From assembly GCF_042186555.1 (NCBI RefSeq), contig NC_133329.1, positions 70,972,726 to 71,036,725 of the forward strand: a stretch of 64,000 nt of DNA. The letters are read 5' to 3'. The position numbers were made by a program, and so were the translations under genes. The DNA is from Aquarana catesbeiana. Taxonomy: Eukaryota; Chordata; Amphibia; Anura; Ranidae. Of this stretch, positions 57,165 through 64,000 are shown piece by piece; position 1 is the stretch's first letter; each line of letters begins with the position of its first letter. A model generated the notes under the pieces. It was not told the origin of the DNA. It made no database searches and saw only the letters and a list, made by a program, of their open reading frames with translations.

Positions 57165-59860
57165 CCACTTCAGCCCCGGAAGGATTTACCCCCTTCCTGA
57201 CCAGAGCACTTTTTACAATTTGGCACTGCGTCGCTTTAACTGCTAATTGCGCGGTCATGCAATGCTGTACCCAAACGAAATTTGCGTCCTTTTCTTCCCA
57301 CAAATAGAGCTTTATTTTGATGGTATTTGATCACCTCTGCCGCTTTTATTTTTTGCACTATAAATGGAAAAAGACCGAAAATTTTGAAAAAAAAAGATAT
57401 TTTCTACTTTTTGTTATAAAAAAAATCCATTAAAATCAATTTTAGTCATACATTTAGGCCAAAATGTATTCGGCCACATGTCTTTGGTAAAAAAAATGTC
57501 AATAAGCGTATATTTATTGGTTTGCGCAAAAGTTATAGCGCCTACAAACTAGGGTACATTTTCTGGAATTTACACAGCTTTTAGTTTATGACTGCCTATG
57601 TCATTTCATGAGGTGCTAAAATGGCAGGGCAGTACAAAACCCCCCCAAATGACCCCATTTTGGAAAGTAGACACCCCAAGGAAATTGCTGAGAGGCATGT
57701 TGAACCCATTGCATATTTATTTTTTTTGTCCCAAGTGATTGAATAATGACAAAAAAAAAAAAAATTACAAAAAGTTGTCACTAAATGATATATTGCTCAC
57801 ACAGGCCATGGGCATATGTGGAATTGCACCCCAAAATACATTCAGCTGCTTCTCCTGAGTACGGAGATACCACATGGGACTTTTTGGGAGCCTAGCCGCG
57901 TACGGGGCCCCGAAAACCAAGCACCGCCTTCAGGATTTCAAAGGGCATACATTTTTGATTTTACTCCTCACTACCTATCACAGTTTTGAAGGCCATAAAA
58001 TGCCAAGATGGCACAACCCCCCCCCCCCCAAATGACCCCATTTTGGAAAGTAGACACCCCAAGCTATTTGATGAGAGGCATGTTGAGTCCATGGAATATT
58101 TTATATTTGGACACAAGTTGCGGGAAAGTGACAATTTTTTTTTTTTTTTTTTTTTGCACAAAGTTGTCACTAAATGATATATTGCTCACACAGGCCATGG
58201 GCATATGTGGAATTACACCCTAAAATACATTCTGCTACTTCTCCTGAGTACGGGGATACCACATGTGTGGGACTTTTTGGGAGCCTAGCTGCGTACGGGG
58301 CCCCGAAAACCAAGCACCGCCTTCAGGATTTCTAAGGGCATAAATTTTTGATTTTACTCCTCACTACCTATCACAGTTTTGAAGGCCATAAAATGCCAAG
58401 ATGGCACAATCCCCCCCAAATGACCCCATTTTGGAAAGTAGACACCCCAAGCTATTTGCTGAGAGGCATGTTGAGTCCATGGAATATTTTATTTTTTGAC
58501 ACAAGTTGCGGGAAAGTGACAATTTTTTTTTTTTTGCACAAAGTTGTCACTAAATGATATATTGCTCACACAGGCCATGGGCTTATGTGGAATTGCACCC
58601 CAAAATACATTCTACTGATTCTCCTGAGTATGGGGATACCACATGTGTGGGACTTTTTGGGAGCCTAGCCGCGTACGGGGCCCCGAAAACCCAGCACCGA
58701 ATTCAGGATTTCTAAGGGCGTAAAGTTGTGATTTCACTCCTCACTACCTATCACATTTTTGAAGGCCATAAAATGCCCAGATGGCACAAAACCCCCCCCA
58801 AATGACCCCATTTTGGAAAGAAGACACCCCAAGCTATTTGCTGAGAGGCATGATGAGTACATGGAATATTTTATATTTTGACACAAGTTGCGGGAAAGTG
58901 ACAATTTTTTTTTTTGCACAAAGTTGTCACTAAATGATATATTGCTCAAACATGCCATGGGCATATGTGGAATTACACCCCTGCTTCTCCTGAGTACGGG
59001 GATACCACATGAGTGGCACTTTTTGGGAGCCTAGCTTCATACGGGGCCCCGAAATCCAATCACCGCCTTCAGGATTTCTAAGAGCGTTAATTTTTGATTT
59101 CACTCCTTACTACCCATCACAGTTTTGAAGGCCATAAAATGCCAAGATAGCACAAAACCGCCCCAAAATGACCCCATTTTGGAAAGTAGACACCCCAAGC
59201 TATTTGCTGAGAGGCATGGTGAGTATTTTGCAGCTCTCATTTGTTTTTGCAACGAAGAAAGACAAGAAAAACGTATTTTTTTTTCTTTTTCCAATTTTCA
59301 AAAGTTTGTGACAAAAAGTGAGGTCTGCAAAATACTCACTATACCTCTCAGCAAATAGCTTTGGGTGTCTATTTTCCAAAATGGGGTCATTTGGGGGGGG
59401 GGGGGTTTGTGCCATCTGGGCATTCCATGGCCTCCGAAACTGTGATAGGCAGTGAAGAGTGAAATCAAAAATTTACGCCCTTAGAAAGCCTGAAGGCGGT
59501 GCTTGGTTTTCGGGGTCCCCTATGCGGTTAGGCTCCCAAAAAGTCTCACACATGTGGTATCCTCGTACTCAGGAGAGGCAACAGAACGTATTTTGGGGTG
59601 TAATTTCACATATTCCCATGGCATGTTTGAGCAATATATCATTTAGTGACAACTTTGTGCAAAAAAAAAAAAAAAAAAATTTGTCTTTTTCCCGCAACTT
59701 GTGTCATAATATAAAATATTCCATGGACTCGACATGCCTTTCAGCAAATAGCTTGGGGTGTCTACTTTCCAAAATGGGGTCATTTGGGGGGGTTTTGAAC
59801 TGTCCTGGCATTTTATGCATAACATTTAGAAGCTTATGTCACACATTACCCACTCTTCTA
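57165..59860. mobile_element. Non-autonomous piggyBac-type element with internal tandem array
   Basis: TTAA (57161-57164) is followed by CCACTTCAGCCCCGGAAGG, a piggyBac-style terminus also found as a fragment at 20690-20787. The interior is a 366-388-bp tandem array (57595-59250) followed by an inverted unit (59310-59830). No transposase is encoded between these points. The right end is not resolved; the next piggyBac terminus begins at about 59861. Confidence 0.55.
57595..59830. repeat. Tandem array of about 380-bp units, last unit inverted
   Basis: The marker CCTCACTACC(T/C)ATCACA(G/T)TTT recurs at about 57967, 58354, 58739 and 59105. Each unit contains AAATGACCCCATTTTGGAAA, CACAAAGTTGTCACTAAATG and GAGTACGGGGATACCACATG. 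From about 59310 the same blocks appear reverse-complemented. A hairpin GAGTATTTTGCAG/CTGCAAAATACTC marks the turn at 59220-59338. The small open frames here repeat with the units and are not genes. Confidence 0.9.
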
Positions 59861-61182
59861 ACCACTTGAAGACAAAGCCCTTTCTGACACTTTTTGTTTA
59901 CATGAAAAAATTATTTTTTTTTGCAAGAAAATTACTTTGAACCCCCAAACATTATATATTTTTTTAAAGCAAATGCCCTACAGATTAAAATGGTGGGTGT
60001 TTCATTTTTTTTTTTCACACAGTATTTGCGCAGCGATTTTTCAAACGCATTTTTTGGGGAAAAAACACATTTTAACATTTTAATGCACTAAAACACACTA
60101 TATTGCCCAAATGTTTGATGAAATAAAAAAAGATGATCTTAGGCCGAGTACATGGATACCAAACATGACATGTTTTAAAATTGCGCACAAACGTGCAGTG
60201 GCGACAAACTAAATACATTTTTAAAAGCTTTTAAAAGCCTTTACAGGTTACCACTTTAGATTTACAGAGGAGGTCTACTGCTAAAATTACTGCCCTCGAT
60301 CTGACCTTCGCGGTGATACCTCACATGCATGGTGCAATTGCTGTTTACATTTGACGCCAGACCAACGCTTGCGTTCGCCTTTGCGCGAGAGCAGGGGGGG
60401 ACAGGGGTGCTTTTTTTTTTGTTTTTTTGTTTTTTTATTAATTTTTTGATTTTTTATCTTATTTTTAAACTGTTCCTTTCATTTTTATAAATCATTTTTA
60501 TTGTTATCTCAGGGAATGTAAATATCCCCTATGATAGCAATAGGTAGTGACAGGTACTCTTTTTTGAAAAAATTGGGGTCTATTAGACCCTAGATCTCTC
60601 CTCTGCCCTCAAAGCATCTGACCACACCAAGATCGGTGTGATAAAATGCTTTCCCAATTTCCCAATGGCGCTGTTTACATCCGGCGAAATCTAAGTCATA
60701 AAATGCTCGTAGCTTCCGGATTCTTAGGCCATAGAGATGTTTGGAGCCATTCTGGTCTCTGATCAGCTCTATGGTCAGCTGGCCGAATCACCGGCTGCAT
60801 TCTCAGGTTCCCTGTTGGGACAGGAGAGTCAGAGAAAAACATGGAAGACGGTGGGGGGGGGGCATTTTCTCCCACTGCTTGTAAAAGCAGTCTAGAGGCT
60901 AATTAGCCGCTAGGATTGCTTTTACATGAAAGCCGACCGCTGGCTGAAAAGAATGATACCAAGATGATACCTAAACCTGCAGGCATCATTCTGGTATAAC
61001 CACTCAAAGTCCAGCAACATACCAGTACGTTGCTGGTCCTTATTGGGCATATATTGTAAACTTTTTTTTCATGCAGCCTGTGGGCTGAACGAAAAAAAGA
61101 TATTGATCGGTGGGTATGCCCACCATTAGAATACCTACCTTCATCCACCCACTTCTAATGATGGGCATACATGCACCATTTA

Positions 61183-61757
61183 TATATGCCAAAGCATGGG
61201 GGCATCCTCCCGCAAAAGGCAGGAGCAAATTGCTCCTCCACCCACTGCCCCCACGCTTCGGCATATATGCTGAAGTATGTAACTGTGGTGGTGAAATCAC
61301 CTCCGACAGCGCTGGAGTCACGGCTTTATGTATCGTGGGAGCAAACGCTGTTGCTGTCAAGATAAATAAATCCGCGCTGCAACTGAATGGCGTACCTGCT
61401 AAGCAAATGATGGTTAACAAAAAACAAAGTAACATTACAGTATAACAGTAATACTTACCATACCTGCAAAGCAAATACAAAAAAAAACCATAGTAAAAAA
61501 TAAAACAATTAACGCAACCTGTGCCTACCAAAAATATATATATGCCGAAGCATGGGGGCATCCTCCCGCAAAAGGCAAGAGCAAATCGCTCCTCCACCCA
61601 CTTCTGCCCCCACGCTTCGGCATATATGCTGAAGTATGTAACTGTGGTGGTGAAATCACCTCCGACAGCGCTGGAGTCACGGCTTTATGTATCGTGGGAG
61701 CAAATGCTGTTGCTGTCAAGATAAATAAATCCGCGCTGCAGCTGAATGGCGTACCTG
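61183..61757. repeat. Direct repeat of about 215 bp, two copies
   Basis: 61183-61398 and 61541-61757 share GCATGGGGGCATCCTCCCGC, AGTATGTAACTGTGGTGGTG, ATCACCTCCGACAGCGCTGG and end GAATGGCGTACCTG. Each copy folds on itself (GCCGAAGC/GCTTCGGC). The open frames across them are not conserved proteins. Confidence 0.8.
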
Positions 61758-62100
61758 AAAACAAAAAAATGTTTAAAACACAGTAAACTATAAAAAAATT
61801 ACATACCTGAAAAGCAAACATGATAAAACATAACAATAAAACATTGCAGAATAGAATACAGTAAAAAAGAGCAGAACAATAGAGAGAAAATAGAGAGAGA
61901 GAGAACAATAAAACGACAACTATTTTTGGTTTTTTTATTTTATATTTTTTTTGTGTATTTTTTTTTTTTTACTTTTTTTTTTTTTATAACTGTAACTTTT
62001 AAAACTGTAACGGTTCCAGGTTTGGGTCTCTCAAAATGCGATGGCATCCTGGGAGACCCTGTGGAAGTGTGTCCTAGTCTGTGCAGTGCTGAATCCTACG

Positions 62101-63939
62101 CTAATACTCAACTAGTGTATGGTAGCGTTCAAAACATTCACCAATGCAAAGACCAGGATTGCCAGGACAGGAGGGACAATAATACCGGGTGTCACGCCTA
62201 AATCCGCGCTTTCTGCAGACACGACATTTTCTTTGGGGGGCTCGTTGGGTAGGGGTACTCTGGAGGACATAAGGAAAATGCCTCTCATGCAGCCGGCCTA
62301 CTGCATTTGGATTGGGAAGGTGAGGTGGAGCACCGTCTGGAAACAGAAGGGCTCTGACGATCTCTTCCTGGAATTTAAGGAAGGATCCAGTCCGTCCTGA
62401 AGCTCTGTATAGCACATGAGCGTTCAGCAAAGCCAATTGAAATAAATAAACAGACACTTTTTTGTACCAGCATCTGGCCTTACGGGCAATTAGGTACGGC
62501 GCCAACAACTGGTCGTTGAGGTCCACCCCTCCCATATTAAGGTTGTATTCGTGGACACAGAGGGGTTTCTCCACAAAACCAGTCGCCGTAGTAATTTGGG
62601 TCGTCGTGTCTGCATGAAGGGAGGTGAGAACGAAAACATTCTTCTTATCCCTTCACTTCATAGCGAGCAAATTATTATACTTCAAGCAGGCTCTCTCCCC
62701 CAGCCTAAGACAGGACTCTACAAGCCGCTGGGGAAAGCCCCGGCGATTAGGTCGCATGGTGCCACATGCTTCAATCTGCTGATCAAACAAGTGACTAAAA
62801 AGTGGCACGGTCGTATAATAATTGTCCACGTACAAGTGGTACCCCTTTCCGAATAAGGGTGACACCAAGTCCCACACTATCTTGCCAGCGCTTCCTATGT
62901 AGTCAGGGCAGTTTATCGGCTCTACGTGACTATCTTTGCCCTCGTAAACCATAAATCTACATGTATAGCCTGTGGCCCTGTCACAGAGCTTATACATCTT
63001 GACCCCGTATCTGGCACGCTTGCTGGGAAGGTACTGTTTGAAGGACAAGCGGCCAGAAAACTTAACCAGGGACTCATCAACGCAGACAACTTGATGGGGA
63101 GTAAACAAGTCTGCAAAACGTTGGTAGAAGTGGTTTACGAGGGGCCGAATTTTGTAGAGCCAATCGTATGCAGGGTCTCCACGAGGACGACAGAGTTCAT
63201 TGTCGTTGAAGTGCATGAACCGCAAAATCTGCTCGTATCGTGCCCTGGCCATTGAAGCAGAGAACACGGGCATATGGTGAATTGGGTCAGTGGAGCAATA
63301 TGACTGCAACTCACTCTTTTTGGTTATGCCCATGTTGAGGGAAAGGCCCAGAAAGATCTTAAATTCGGAGACCGTAATTGGTCTCCAATCTCTGGCAAGG
63401 GAGGACTGGGGATTAGCGGCGATGTGTTGACCAGCGTACAAATTGCTTTGGTCCACAATAGATCTATAGAGATCTTCGGTGAAAAACAGTGAATAAAAAT
63501 CCAGTGGCGTAAAGTCAACTGTTTCCACCTGAATTCCGGGTTGGCCAGTGAAAGGGGGAAGTACGGGTGCTGCAGAAGTGGTGGGTACCCAATTCAGATT
63601 GGCGAATGCAGCAGGAAGGGCACTATGGGCACGACGGGCCTGTCTTTGTCTTCTTGGTGGCAGCGGGACACTAGTTGTGCTTGCCACCTTGCCAGCTTGA
63701 ACTGCACTTATGGGACTCGCCACGTCACCACGTGATACTGCAGTGCTGGATGTACGACCAGGGTGTACTAGGCCGCTGGTGCTTGCCAGTTCAGCAGAAG
63801 GAGTAGCGGCGCTAGTACTGCTCTGCTCCATACGAGAGCCCTGCGGTTCTTGCACTTCAAGGACAGAAGAAGAAGATCGGGGTCTGGTACGCCTGACCCT
63901 AGCAGGGACCACAACTCCGTCGTCAGAGCTATCTGTCAT
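62101..63939 (-). pseudogene. piggyBac transposase with a single in-frame TGA
   Basis: One frame runs from ATG 63939 to the stop at 62101, 612 codons, interrupted only by TGA at 62653-62655 (codon 429), probably a changed Trp codon. The N-terminus is acidic and Ser-rich; the frame is still open upstream to the window edge, so the true start may lie outside. The catalytic core has CVDESLVKFSGR (first Asp), YHLYVDNYYTTVPLF (second Asp) and, after the stop, NMGGVDLNDQLL (third Asp). GLSLNMGITKKSELQSYCST and RYEQILRFMHFND are also typical. The C-terminus ends in a Cys/His-rich domain (CRVCRKRGFRRDTRYYCPSC ... CIGECFERYH) as in family members. Length fits piggyBac. Apart from the TGA it looks intact, so inactivation appears recent. 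Confidence 0.92.
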
Positions 63940-64000
63940 GGAGCCGCTGTCCTCTACAGGTTCGTATTCTGAGCTTGAACTTGACAGATGAGTGACTTCC

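Larger units (their letters stand above)
59862..64000 (-). mobile_element. piggyBac transposon, coding copy, running off the window
   Basis: The left end CTAACCACTTGAAGACAAAG resembles a piggyBac TTAA plus CCACTT terminus with the first T changed to C. The transposase gene lies on the minus strand at 62101 onward. 59880-61100 is AT-rich 3' sequence and 61183-61757 holds a 358-bp-offset direct repeat. The other terminus is beyond the window, so the target duplication cannot be tested. Confidence 0.65.

Noticed and set aside
61040..61908. Minus-strand frames of 127 and 185 codons with hydrophobic stretches
   Set aside because: They share the segment coded by the 215-bp direct repeat and AT-rich DNA of the piggyBac 3' region; no domain or conserved start.
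62653..62655. TGA in piggyBac as a selenocysteine codon
   Set aside because: Position is outside any redox motif, the family has Trp-like context there and no SECIS-like element was recognised downstream.

Overview
This is eukaryotic, repeat-dominated vertebrate DNA. The families present (PIF/Harbinger, hAT, piggyBac, CR1, L1/Tx1-like and Penelope-like elements, a tRNA-Gln-primed LTR element, and many small foldback elements) point to an anuran amphibian, probably a ranid-type frog. That is an inference from general familiarity with such repeats, not from a search. No rRNA, tRNA, CRISPR array or prokaryotic operon is seen.

Layout. 1-3671 (-): decayed Gag-like coding region of an LTR retroelement with a partial tandem duplication, its tRNA-Gln primer site and a 1.3-kb LTR. 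4304-5986: hAT-ended giant foldback. 5987-7232/7380 (+): second LTR of the same family, carrying a 427-bp Harbinger MITE. 8224-17086: complete 8.86-kb PIF/Harbinger element with perfect 41-bp terminal inverted repeats (TIRs), a TTA target-site duplication (TSD) and three apparently intact spliced genes: a two-exon DDE transposase, a four-exon Myb/SANT protein and a two-exon MADF/BESS-like protein. The last two diverge from a triplicated 127-bp promoter-like repeat. 18533-20264: hAT element with a nested pogo/Tigger-like MITE.

A fragmentary host gene appears to run on the + strand. It has a 72-nt mini-exon (21744-21815), an immunoglobulin-domain exon (36224-36571) and an acidic, Ser/Gln-rich last exon (48376-48748), all in the same intron phase. 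The 14.4-kb intron between the first two is almost wholly transposon: a CR1 LINE (-) broken by a palindromic element with a 14-bp TSD (itself broken by a 5'-truncated L1/Tx1-like LINE) and by a 5.8-kb hAT element with a frameshifted BED/hATC transposase gene. From 36.8 to 50.6 kb come small foldback elements and a truncated L1 tail. 52500-54608 is a hAT element swollen by a minisatellite. 54894-56400 is a Penelope-like palindromic element with a hammerhead-ribozyme motif. 57165 to the window end holds piggyBac-type sequence, including a near-complete transposase gene broken by a single TGA codon.

The Harbinger genes form the only coherent working set: transposase plus two DNA-binding helper candidates, inside ends that could serve them and that a nearby MITE shares. 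Most other coding sequence is decaying.
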